A stretch of 64,000 nucleotides of DNA from Bipolaris cookei (taxonomy: Eukaryota > Ascomycota > Dothideomycetes > Pleosporales > Pleosporaceae): assembly GCA_002286855.1 (NCBI GenBank), contig NRSV01000018.1:139100-203099 (forward strand), in the 5' to 3' direction. The notes below the pieces were generated by a model. The model did not search any database. It was not told the origin of the DNA and saw nothing but the letters and a program-made list of their open reading frames with translations. The translations under genes were made by a program, and so were the position numbers. Each line of letters opens with the position of its first letter. Position 1 is the stretch's first letter. This document shows positions 45,288 through 57,098 of the stretch, piece by piece.

Positions 45288-47373
45288 ACTGCCTTAGTCT
45301 AGGCGTCTAGGTACGAGAGGTGGATGATAACTTCCAAGGCATTGCAGAGTCGAAAGACTGCCTGCCCACTCATGTAAAAGAATCAATCAACATGACTCTT
45401 TACGAGCCAATGCGTCTTCCTATTTTGCATTAACGAGTGGGATTGAAATGATTGAGCTGACAATTTTAGACATTTGGAAGTGCAAGGAAAGTAACTCACT
45501 TGAGCCATGCTCTGATTCTGAGACAAGTGTGAACGCGGATGGACATGATGATGGGCATCACTGCTTCTTCACGAAATAAGGCGGCCCAACAATGATCTAG
45601 CTGAAGAGGATGTAAATCTTTGTTTTAGGCTTGGGTAGCATAGGGTATCCAGATTTTTTGTTGGACAGGGGCGGAGTGTCGCCGACCATCATTCATGACC
45701 AAGGTGCGCTTTGAGCGTTTTGGCGTCGTTGTCAAGCTTGCGGTCTCTCAGCTGCAGACGGCTACGTGACCAAACATTCCCATTCTAGTATCTTTGAAAT
45801 CCTTTCCTGGAAACGTCTCCTTCCGAACCTAGCACTGGCTGACCATGTCATGGGCCTGTCGATGAGGTGAGCCATAAGAAGCATATCCTCTAGTAGGCGA
45901 TCATTGAAAGCTTGGTACCATATATCCAATCAACTTCTCGGTATGGCTCAGACAAAGTTGTTGGTATTGCATCATCCCGTTGTATTTTGTGGGCGTACTG
46001 ACTCGCCAGTGTGGAGGCTCTTTCTCACGTTAGACTGCTGACGCACCCACTTCCAGCCTCGTAAACGTTTCCTCTCGGCAAGGATGACATTGGTTTAGGT
46101 CGCGATCGCAACTCTGGTTAGTAAATCGTAAGGTAGATCGTACAGCTTCGTCTTGAGCAGGAGAAAATTTCCCGTCATGGAGCGCATCGCTATGCCTTGC
46201 TGATCAGCGCATTCACGAGACCCAGAGACACATCGCATGGTCATGTGGGCAGCTTCAAAATGACTGGTGATTGATGGGGAGCAGCAGTGAAGTTGGAGTT
46301 GGAGTTGGAGTCGCTGAGCCACACGCTAGATTACTAGCCACTATGCGGCAGTCCTGAAGCCTTCCCAAACTTGATTCCTTACACCATCAGCTTTGCCATC
46401 AGCCTCAGCCTCAAATTCAAACTCCCAGGTTTATTTACTGATCGTGACATCAGGCCTCCCAAATATACGCCGGGAACTCAGACTTCCGGGCATGTATCGC
46501 ACTCTCCGATTCACCTGCGCCTGACTCACTAACACAACAACTTCCAACTAGAACGTTCAGCTGGCGGTCATTCTGCTGCGAACTCGTACAGTGAAACTTG
46601 GTCGATAGGTGCTCGTCTCTGATCTCTCCAGCCACGATTATTTTTGACTTGAGAAATACTAAACTATAGCCAATGAGGCTCGATTTTGCACACTAGTGTC
46701 GGAGAATATTGAATATACAACGAATGAGCACTCGATACACGCACTTGGCATCTGATTCGTAAGTGTAGAAAGTATTGAACAATCATGACGGCGCATGAGC
46801 TTGGATCTGCCGGCCCGCCAGGTCCATGATCGACTCGTTCTTGCCTGTAGCCCACAGTCTGACGATAGCATCTCTATTTGACGTCGGAAAGGGCCGTTCA
46901 TACCCACCAAGAAGCCTATCAACTCACCAGGAGCATGGCCGTTCCCATAGATCTCACTGCACGGATGCTTGTAGGCGATGAAGCTGACCTTTTTTGTCTT
47001 AAGAGTTTAGCATCTTACTGAATACCTCCATGCCTACCTTGCCTAGCTGGCTCCATCATCCTGGGCTGTAGAATTTGGGAGCATATTGTGGCTTCATGAC
47101 CATGTGGCTTGGTCAAACAGAGCGGTCCTTTGCTCTTGGTTGTGGAGGCTTTCCAAATCTATCTTGTTCCAGCTGAACTTCCATACAGCAAGATACTAGC
47201 TTCAGGCGTCATCAGATGGAAGTTAAAAGATTGGGTACAGCTTTATATAATGACTTCATTTTCCCATTCCAAATACTTCACCCAAATCAGGAACAACATT
47301 ATCCAAGAACTCGACATATATCTCCCTCAAGAAATCCATATCGCTCGTCGGATACCATCTTTTGAGAACTTGT
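45288..47373. other. Two-kilobase intergenic region
   Basis: No gene is supported. A GTTGGA unit is repeated four times near 46290-46312. A frame beginning at ATG 47251 runs into the next gene in a different frame and is discussed under findings. Confidence 0.4.
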
Positions 47374-48369
47374 ATGCAGAATCTATTCAAATACTTAACC
47401 GATACCGAACTACAGGAATTCAATAGCCCACCAGCTCGTATATACTACGTGCCAAAATTCTTCGCAATGTCATCAACTCAGAGAATCACAACTGTACGCT
47501 ATCATTCTCTCCGACCATCATTTCTAACCTGCTCCGTAACATTATTCTTCTCATACATCTAACATCGCCCAGGCAGAGAAAGAGAAATACATTCAAGCCT
47601 TGCGAGCTCACCGAGTAAATACCATAGTCGAACTCCGGCGCATCGAAAAAGCATTCGCAATCCTCGGGACCTCCGACTGCAGCGAAGCCATGACATTAGC
47701 ATGTAAGTCAGCAAGTGCTCCTCCCATCTTCCCATTCAATCTCCCAGACACATCATAAAATTAACATCAAATTTCTTCTAACCCTCAGGGTCCTACTACG
47801 TCGACTCCCACAGCCTACTAACCGAACTCCGCGGTCTAACTCGAAACTATCCATTCAGGTAAGGCAGTCTGCCAAACCCTCTCTAACCTCATATCCAGTT
47901 CCTAAGCAAATGACTCGAAACCCTCAAACTAATCAAAAAATGCAAAAACCACAGTTCAGACTGCCTCGACGAAGCCAAACGCCGCGTCTACACTGACCCA
48001 GCCAGCAACCGCTCCTGGAATCTATGCTGGCTCGTCTTGAGTAAGATACAAGCAGAGTACGTCCCTCTATCCCCTTATCCCTTACCTTTCCACTTCTCTA
48101 TCTCTTTCCCCCCTCGTTTTCCTTTAACCTCATCTCCCCTGTTCACCTCGTTCCTCAAGTAAACACGGAGAATAAACTAGCTTGCTAACCGGAGAAAAAG
48201 TCAACTCATCCCATACTATGCGCGCTACCAAGCTTCGCAGCCGGTCATGTGGGCGGGACATGCGCCGACGGCTGATCAGGTTGCGAGGCTGACGGAGGCA
48301 TTTGTGAATGAGTGGAGTTGGGCGGTTGCGCAGATGTTGAGGCATTGGGTGCAGCCGCCTGCGAGGTGA
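47374..48369 (+). CDS. Five-exon hypothetical protein, 196 residues
   Basis: Exons 47374-47493, 47573-47702, 47789-47858, 47955-48056 and 48201-48369 join in phase to 196 residues. The conceptual protein is helical, with LTDTELQEFNSPPARIYYVP, EKYIQALRAHRVNTIVELRR, SDCLDEAKRRVYTDPASNRS, IPYYARYQASQPVMWAGHAD and WAVAQMLRHWVQPPAR. I recognise no family. Phase agreement at four successive introns, each with GT and AG, argues strongly for a real gene. The start is less certain: the chosen ATG is internal to an overlapping frame, and an upstream exon is possible. No signal peptide is seen. Confidence 0.62.
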
Positions 48370-51300
48370 AAGGGGGTTGAGGAGATTGGGGTGATGATAG
48401 ATGAGGGTTTGGGGATTGGCGTTGTAGGCGTTTTCATTGCTTTTTTGAAGCATGAGAGGATTGGAGTTTCTTGGCTTTTTTTTCTGGATATAGAAGGGCT
48501 GGAGTTTTGTTTGCTGTGGTCTTTTCGTAGGAAGATGATGGGTATTAGATTTCTTTTTCTTTTCTCTAAATTTTCGGTTGAGCTGGCTCTTTTTTCCATT
48601 TCTATGATAAGTTGTTGCATCTGTTTTGCATGTCTTTTTCCTCTTATTTGAATATCTCTTTTGTGCATAGCTAGCGCTGATCTCGCATCGTGCTTGCTTT
48701 CTATCTACTTGTTTGTCAAAGGAGCCTCGGATCTATTATATGAAAGAAGATAGGAGAGTTATTAACCGAAAAAAAAGCATTTCCATCATAAAAAATTATT
48801 GATAGTCGTGTCTATGTTCAGCAGAAGGTTTTGTGAGGTATAAATGCTGCTCTTAGTCTGTTGGATATTGATTCCCATCTCTCGTTTCAACATATTCGTG
48901 AGATAGTATACAAACCTTTGAGCCGCTGCAAAGCTCGATAGCGCCGTATCTCTCCGCTCAGCACGAATATGAATCATGCTCGGCCATGCGTTCAGTCGCG
49001 CAATGCTCTTTACCTTCTTGTCTTTCAGATACGAAGGGGACATCTCACCTTGATCTACATCCTGCTCTGCTTACCATCTTCCGCCACAATGGCGCCATAT
49101 ATCGTTCGATTGCGCGTCGATACACGTCTCTTTGCACCTCCTCATACGGGCAAATATCTGCGCTGAAGCAGTCAGTTGACGCGCAGATAGCGCCATAAGC
49201 AGCGGATTTTCGTACTGTATCTGGCAATGCTGGGCAGCGCAGTGCAGCCGGTGAAAGATGGATGCCTGTCGGGTAAGCTCCTTAGTCTCGAGTAGGCATC
49301 AATGAGAATGCGGGCGAGCAGCCTCGCTTACGCCCTATCTCTCCTTTCTTATCCCCGAACCCTCGTATGACTTATCGTCCTATTTTTTCCTCAGCGAATG
49401 GAAATGCCCGATGAGGGTGGATTTCTAGGCGCTCTCTCTATTTCTGTTCTTTGTTTCCTCCAGTGTGGGGGTCTGGTTGGGGTACCCGGTGGGGCGCACT
49501 GTTGGGTTCGAACTTATCGTTTCGAACTTCTGTATACTGTTATGTCTAGAAAATGCTTTGCGACATGGTTCTATGTGGTACCGCTGGGGGACTTTGAGGA
49601 CCGTTGCAAGGTGCGTAGAGTATGCTCGAAATCCACAAGTTAGGTTAGGGCGCTGGCGAATATGGTCAAGGAGCGAGATAATCATGCCACTCTGGGTGGC
49701 ATAGGACCGCATGCGTGCGTTTCGAATCTCTTGGGATCTCTTGGTCGGCGATACATGCGCTGGTGAGGTAGAGGTTGACTCAGGGTACGGCAGGGGGCGA
49801 GCGCAGACGAGGATGACAGAAACTGACGGTGAAGGTGACTTGCCAGATATGTACGCGTTTATAAAAACAACACTTTTACACTAATCATACTTAGTACAGG
49901 TATCGCGCCGCTAGTTTGGTGTGTTGACGGAGTTTGGTAGGGAGAGTTGACATGACTCACGACATCGCATCGACAACCACTTTAGCAAGTATTGCCACGA
50001 GAGTGTCTTTGGTGAGCACCATTTTTTATCCTAGTAGTCTTGCATGTAATCATCCATGATATAATGTCAATCCTAGTGAATTTCTGGAGTAGTGTCGAAA
50101 ATCCGCATGAGCGTCTTAGCACGGTACAGTTTCCTAAATAAATGTCAGCCATAGTCATACGCCACGTGTACCCACTTTTTTACCCTCCCATTCAACATTG
50201 AATAGGTATTTTCCTGGTTTGCTCTGCTACGCTCAAGCAGTATCAATCAAGCCGGATGAAGAGGGTCAACGAGCCGTGCCATTTGTCCTTCTTTCACGTA
50301 AAACAATATACACCGTCTAGAGTTCGGATAGTTGCACAGACGCCTCGTTGTAAGACTTGCGGGACTGTAAGAAATACCCCATGGTCCTTCTTCGGTTACC
50401 ATAAACGAGTTATTTTGGCCGATAGAAGCTCGATCGAGACTGATTTTCCTCACTCAAGCTTGGTACTAGACAAATGGGCTCTAGATGCAGCCGCGGCATG
50501 CCAGCTTAGATTGAAACTTGCAGGCCTGCAAATGACATGGAATAGAGCCGAGACGAGCTGACATACATAAGTATAGATTTAAGTAGCATAAAATCAAAAA
50601 TGTGAAATTGAAAAAAAAAAGAGCCAAACTTGCTGATCCTAGTTAGCGGTAATGCGGATTCTGCTCCGCCTCTATCCATTGGAAGGCACATGTGCGACTC
50701 AATGCACATATACACACTAATCGCATCCACCCAGCTGCTCTATGCAAGCAGGAAATTAGGCTGGACCTAAAGTTGACAACAAGTCATACGGCGTGTCAGA
50801 GTAGGGAGGGCCTTAAGGCGCGCATACGAAAAGAGCATGAAGGGGGCAAGACGCACATTTCCCCACGGAGTCACGCTGCGTAGGAGTGAGGATTAGACCA
50901 ACCTGTTTCGATGTGTTCCCACCTGACGGCAGTCGAGAGCAGTTCCCCTAGTCTGCCCATGACTAAGTGGACGCAGCGTGGCTAACCCTGCAATTTGTGT
51001 GACGTGCATTAGGGAATCGCTTACCCGGACCGCCATACGGGCTGATAGCATGACATCACAAAACTGTCGCGGATATGGACAAGAAGCCGTCGCAACCACC
51101 CGAGGTACGCCTAAAGCCTAACCCAACCAACTCTTGTCTTTGTTTTTGATTGCATATAGCGGCTTCCCTCAGGTGGCGCTGTGCGCAGTCCTTTTGGCGG
51201 ATACATATATCTCTTTTTTTCAGCAACCCTGTCCCCAATCTTGTGTTTCACTCCAGGTTTTGCTCACCGATCAGCATCTGTGGCGTCCTAGAGCCCTTGG

Positions 51301-54300
51301 GATCAGACGTCCTTGCCATAACGCTGGGTCGCTGTAGTCACCAATTATCGGGGCCATTGTCTGTACCTCATCAGGCCCTCCCCGAGAAGGACGTGGCGGC
51401 GGCGGTACCATCCGAAGGATTTCGGCGTGTATACACAGGCGCGCCTTGCTGGAGATGTACAGTGGCCAGGTATGCAGGCCCAAGAGCCGTTAATAGAATG
51501 CCATTAATTATTTGCTGTGATTTTGAACAGAGCGTTGCTACTACACCAACCACAATTGCGTTGGCAGCGTAAGAAGAAGAAGATTGCTGTCTTTTGTTTG
51601 TGCAGCCAACAGTAATGATAACGCCATGCCAGCTTTGTTTACGCACACTGCACCCCCTAGCATCTGCCTCGAACGCCACACCATCGTGCAAACCGAAGAA
51701 AAATACTGGGGCAATCTCAACCTGTGCCACACGCGTTAACACGGCAGAGCCCACAAAGCAAAGATGCTATCAGCTTTGTCGAGATGGGCGATATTGGCCG
51801 ATCCACTGCGCGATATCTTAAGCGCGCTGTTCATCTGTACGGAAATACTTCGCCGATTACGCGCGGGTTCATGACCCCGGACTTTGGTCATTCTGACATG
51901 CATCTTCTTCTCAATTCACCATCAGGGATGAACTTTCATTCAGTCTTTGAGCAGTTTCCCAAGCTCGACAAGACTCCACTAGGCTGATATTGCAGATGAT
52001 AGCCTCAACAGAACTGTATTAGCAGATTCGGTTGTTATCATGACGTTCTAAGGATCGATCGAGCAGCTACTCGCGAGCACGGCTGGGGCTGGAGCGCCAC
52101 CAAGGCTCTAACAATCTGCCTTGCCATCACTTTGTTCGCCAGCTATGGGCAAGGCGCTTGCTTTCCTGGTGTGGACATGCCATGTGGATTCGCACCCATT
52201 ACCCAATTCAGTTACATATCCGCTTGAGAACGTCTTCAATCATATGCTTGGTGCCGACTTATCCTAAAGGTGCCATAGCGTAGCGAGAGTCGATTGAAGC
52301 GATGCAGCCAATGTACTCCAACTGGATCCATAAGGCTGAGTATGAAAAGGACAGTGCCTAGTGGCGAGCCAGTGGTTGTGATGCGACTGGGGATGGGTCG
52401 CCTGGCTGCTTTGTCCTGCAAGAGCCACGTTTGCTATCGTACTCTGTGTGGATGTCCAGCTGATCATTCATGCAGTGCTGAAGCGATATGCAGCCAATCC
52501 TCCCTAGCAAGGCATGTCATGAGGCTATGCTGTAGGTGGTGCCCTAGCCATGCATGGTGGAGAAGGCTCTCCTCGAGACGTTTTAGCCTTGGAACGTATG
52601 CTTGTGACGAACGGGCCGGGAGCAAACCTGACACTTCCGTATCAGTCAAAACGAAGTTGCATTTGGCGGTGAGCTGCATGTCGATGCACAATCACATTGC
52701 AGCAACTTCCCGCATTCGCGGTAGCTGTCATTGCATCCGCTAACAGTGGGTTGGCGCCGATACTGGCAAGAAGTAGCCGCGCCCTTGGCCATCAAGGATA
52801 GTTATACGAACGCTATTGTGACCGTCTGAAAAAAAGGTTGCTTGCTTGCGCAGGGCGACACGATGCCAGCATGAGTCGCCACAAGAAGTACGAGTGGGGA
52901 GGGGGTGTGAACAGCCGTGGCATTAACTGGCGCACACCAATCGGATAGCCACCACCCTAGTGAGCTGAACCCTCGGCAGCTCATTTTGACCATCTAGTCC
53001 AATGATTCTCCGTGTGCGTAGCCCCTGATAGCTCTGCAGCTCAACGGGGTCGCAGATGGGTGGATCCGAAGCATCTCACAGTTGAGATGGCATGGCACGG
53101 GCCACAACTGCACATGCTGTCCGAAGGCACATCATCACGTTATTTTATGTTGAGTAAGTCTCGGCAAAACTATGGGTCTGGTAAGAAGTGCTAATTGGGG
53201 TGCTGAGCCGCTAATATTCCGCCTTTCATGTAGCATGAAGGCCCTTTCTCGGCAGCGACGGATGTAGGCTGTTGTAGCGGGCTGTACTGTGTACAGACAA
53301 AAAAGGTGGAACGAGGTGTCAGGACAACGAATGCTCGCACTTTTCTGATCACATGCTGACATTCACCCACTTGAAAATAGGAGAATCAGGCCCCGTGAAG
53401 CTTCGGAACTTCCCGTATGATTCGAGTGCATGCGAAGGATTTGAGCGAATGGTGTCTACTCGCACAATTCCAACAGCGGTAAGCGCGGTGATATTAGGCT
53501 GATGCGAATGTGATCGAACCTATTTTTGCGATCTGCGGTGTTCCTAAAAGGGTCTTATAAGTACTTACCGGGCCCGGATCGTCGATGACTCGCGTCAATT
53601 GCCCGAGCAGAGGTACATATGTGAGTAAGTACAAGTTCTAGCTAGGATATGCTCACTAGGACGCGGCCCTTTAATTAGTACAAGATGCTTTGGCCTACAG
53701 CGGGACCAGGGTGGTAACCACGGAGCCACATGGCTTCCCGAAGGAAGCTCTGCCGCAAGCGAGAACAGTCAGTGCAGTGGGCAGACGTTGGTCAAGGGTA
53801 GGCGACCACTTGCCTCCATACGGCAAGGTTTCGATACGTCCCGCTGCCTTTACCATAGTTTTGGACCCGAGTGGTAGGGGTCCATTTGAGTATTTCTTCT
53901 TTGCCACGTCTGACCCGCAGCCATTAGCATCACGGGCGTCGGGTCACAAGCAATCCAGAAAAGATACACCCAGGATTCTTTCTTGTCGCACGAGCCTAGT
54001 CATGTGTGTTGGCGCTGATTTCAATTAATGGTCGGGCTCAATCTAATGTAAGCCTTGCCTTGCAAGGCGGGTCTGTCAGCTCTAAATTCACACCGGCACT
54101 CCGCATTGCCATCCACACCCTGACAAGGGCAACTAGCGATCACTGGATACACATCTCTTACAGTGGGTTGCATCAATGGTAGCCAAGTATATAAAGGTCC
54201 TTCGCAAGCACACTGTTGAGTTACACTACCAACATCACACCTGTCCCATTTTTTATACTGACTATCAGGGAATTCCCTCGGTACTAAGCATATACATACC

Positions 54301-54371
54301 ATTCTGTGCAACGTCGAGAATACTCTTAACAGATAATCCTCCAAGTTTTCTAAAGCCACTTTTAGTCGACC
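48370..54371. other. Six-kilobase gene-poor region
   Basis: The longest stretch without a supported gene. Short frames occur on both strands. The most protein-like is near 51778-51987 on the plus strand (GNTSPITRGFMTPDFGHSDM), faintly similar to alpha/beta-hydrolase ends, but it has no start, partner exons or active-site motif. Base composition looks ordinary, not strongly AT-shifted, so extensive repeat-induced mutation is not obvious. No terminal repeats were seen. Confidence 0.4.
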
Positions 54372-56041
54372 ATGTTGTCGCCGCTTCTCAGTACAAGGTC
54401 TTCTTTTGAGAGCCTACACAGCAACTCTTCATCAATCCTCAGTTCACCAGATAGGCTTCCGCCAGCGGTAAATGGGCCCATGGTATGGCAAGGGAAAGAG
54501 CTTGATCCATCGGAATATGTTGTAAGATTGAGTGAGGGTGAGATCCGAGATGTCAGAGCCGCCATTATAAAATTTAAGCGTAAGATTTGCTACAACCAAT
54601 CACCCTCACTCCCCGAGGTCACTGATAGTTTTGGAATGTAAACTAAGAGTTTCCCTGCTTCAGTCACCGGACTTTCACGCAGCGACATCAACCCAGAAAC
54701 ATTCGATCTTGGCAACGCACAACTAGCGAGCAAACTGTCGTCGCTAAGCAAACGTATCCACCACGGCCGGGGCCTTGTCGTATTGCGAGGTCTAGACGCA
54801 GCCTACTTTAACGACGAAGAAGCGGTTATTGCATTTGCAGGCATATGCTCGTATATTTGCCCGGAGCGAGCTACGGATTCATACGCCAACCAAACCCTAA
54901 GCCACGTATTGGACGCGACTAAGAAGCCTGTTCCGGTAAAATGCAGAGGCATAGGACTCGCAGGCTCGAAAGTCACTTCTGCCATGGACTTCCACAGCGA
55001 CCGCTTCTCCGGGGACGTACTTGCTCTGTATGTTCGTAACGACGGGGGGCCTAACGCCGGCGGCGAGCAATTCGTCGTTAGTTTTGCCCGGATTTATAAT
55101 GAACTGCTGGAAACGGATCCAGAGGTTCTGGAGACGTTGGCAGAGCCAAATTGGCCATTTGAGTTGAAGAAAAAGTGAGTCTTTTTTCCATCTCCCTCTA
55201 TTGGTTCAAATAAGGCAATTTTTTCCGCCCATACAACTAGGTGACCGCATACCTATTATTTCCCTTGTTTATTCTCATATCTTCAAACCACACCTTTTTC
55301 TCCTGTATCTTGCTTTTTTTTCTCCATCTCACACCCTCTTCCCTATGTCTTTTTTCCTGAAAAAGGCATCCACACCCAAACCTCTCCAAGTTCCCCATCG
55401 GAGGAAATTCCCCCTTCTGAGCCCAATCGAGGCAACAAAGAAAGAGGGGGTGAGGGGCAACGTAGTAAGAGGAGGGGAAGAAAGAAGGAGATAATGTCCA
55501 CTTGCTTCGGCCAGACAAACTAACACCTTATCCCAGAAACGGGGCAGCCTATCTGTCATACGGCCCCATTCTCTTCTTCTCGTCAAACGGAATGCCCATA
55601 TGTCAACTCGTCAAGGCCCCGCTGCTCGGGACCCCCAGTCTCCCTCGCGCCGCGCACCTGCCCTCGCTCAACCCGCAACAGCTCCACGCCCTCGCCGCCG
55701 TCGAACGGATAGCCCGCGAATACAGCCACCAACTGTGCCGCCGCCAGGGCGACATTCAACTCGTACACAACCTGTCCATCATGCACGCTCGGTCCGCATA
55801 CGGCAGTAGTAGCAGTAACGCCAGCAGCAGTACTAGTCGCCACAGCACCGGCACGCAAAACGCACAGAGTTCGCGCCACTTACTGCGCATGTTCCTGCGC
55901 GACCCCGCCTGTGCGTGGGAGAAGCCTCGCTGGGCCGCCACGTCCTTTGACGATCCCTTTGAAAAGGGTCGACCGCAGAACTTGCCCGTCTACGATACAG
56001 ATCCTTGGCGCATCATTAGTGGCCGTGAGAGCCATGGCTAG
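54372..56041 (+). CDS. TauD/TfdA-like Fe(II)/2-oxoglutarate-dependent dioxygenase
   Basis: Exons 54372-54579, 54664-55174 and 55537-56041 encode 407 residues. The iron-binding triad is visible: His and Asp in TSAMDFHSDRFSGDVLALYV and the distal His in DIQLVHNLSIMHARSAY. The 2-oxoglutarate-binding Arg is likely in SRHLLRMFLRDP. Other supportive blocks are HHGRGLVVLRGLDAAYF and SYGPILFFSSNG. The family hydroxylates small acids such as taurine, and many fungal members act in secondary metabolism; the substrate here is unknown. The second intron is 362 bases, far longer than the rest, and its T-rich interior explains several chance frames. A Ser/Asn/Thr-rich insert (SSSSNASSSTSRHSTGTQ) precedes the Arg segment. 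No neighbouring genes suggest a pathway. Confidence 0.87.
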
Positions 56042-57098
56042 CTTTCCCACCTTCCTCCTACTACTGTGGATTTCTTCTTTTTTTTTCTCTTTTTTTTTCT
56101 TAATTTGTACTTAACTGCTACGCTTGTTATGGTTCTAGTACGATACGCTACGTACGTACACATACATACACATACGGTACTGTATATATGTATGTACATA
56201 GGGTGCATTACATGTTATAATACTTTTTTTTTGGGGGGGGGGAGCAAAAAAGACTAGCCATGCGCGAGTAAGGGCTACTACTACTACTGTACCTAATCAT
56301 GTCCCTCTAGTCGGACAAACTAGTCTACCTTGCGACTTACCCACATGACGTGCAGCAGGGGACTATGTGTGCGCATATGCAGGTGCTTGCACTCACATGT
56401 AGTGCACGGTCAAGAGAGGTGTATACGTGTGTGTGTGTGTGGGCTCGAGGGATGGATACGGTTTGCGCCCAGTGAAAAAAAAAACTTTGTTTCTGGGGCT
56501 GTCAATTGGAAGGGAGGGGGCGGCGGGTGAGCGTGGTCGATCATGAGGTCTCTATCACTTTTCCCTGTCTTTCCCAGCGTTTCATCTCATTTCATTCCTT
56601 TTTTTTCGACACCACATGTCTCACGCAATGCATGCCGGAATGAATGGGTTACAGGAAACGGCGTGTCGGGCGTGTATAGAATTTTGCGGCATGCGATCGA
56701 CATTACCATGTTGGCGGCAACCCCCCCTTATCGTCACTTTTTTTTGGTCCTTTCGTCCTAAATTTCCTTTTGCTTCAATATTTGGCATTTGTTTTCATTT
56801 TATCTCTCAATCTGTTCAAACTAGACTATATGGGCTGTGATAGACCTACCGAACTCATGGAATCCACACATGGCTTTGCTTCACTCGTTTCAGTTTTCCT
56901 TTCCTGTGTCCTGTTTCTCACCGCGCTCAACAAAAAAAACTCGGAAAAATCCGCATGGGTGATAGCAATCTTTTGATTGAGCAGCGGGGCTCGCGGAATG
57001 CATGTACGAGGTTTTCATGGCTCATCCTCGGCATATGACTGGGTATCAAAAAACAAATGGACTTGAAATGGCTGAAGCGAGGAGAAAGGATGACCCGC
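56042..57098. other. Intergenic region with homopolymer tracts
   Basis: Convergent 3' flanks. T runs at 56070-56100, a CATACA/GTAC-rich patch at 56146-56200 and a junction of T and G runs near 56223-56242 are seen. No gene is supported. Confidence 0.45.

Noticed and set aside
49480..49530. tRNA B-box-like ggttcgaac
   Set aside because: No matching A box at the right distance and no acceptor stem could be folded around it.
51778..51987. Possible alpha/beta-hydrolase C-terminal fragment
   Set aside because: Only about 70 codons, no nucleophile elbow or catalytic His context, and no connecting exons; similarity is impressionistic.
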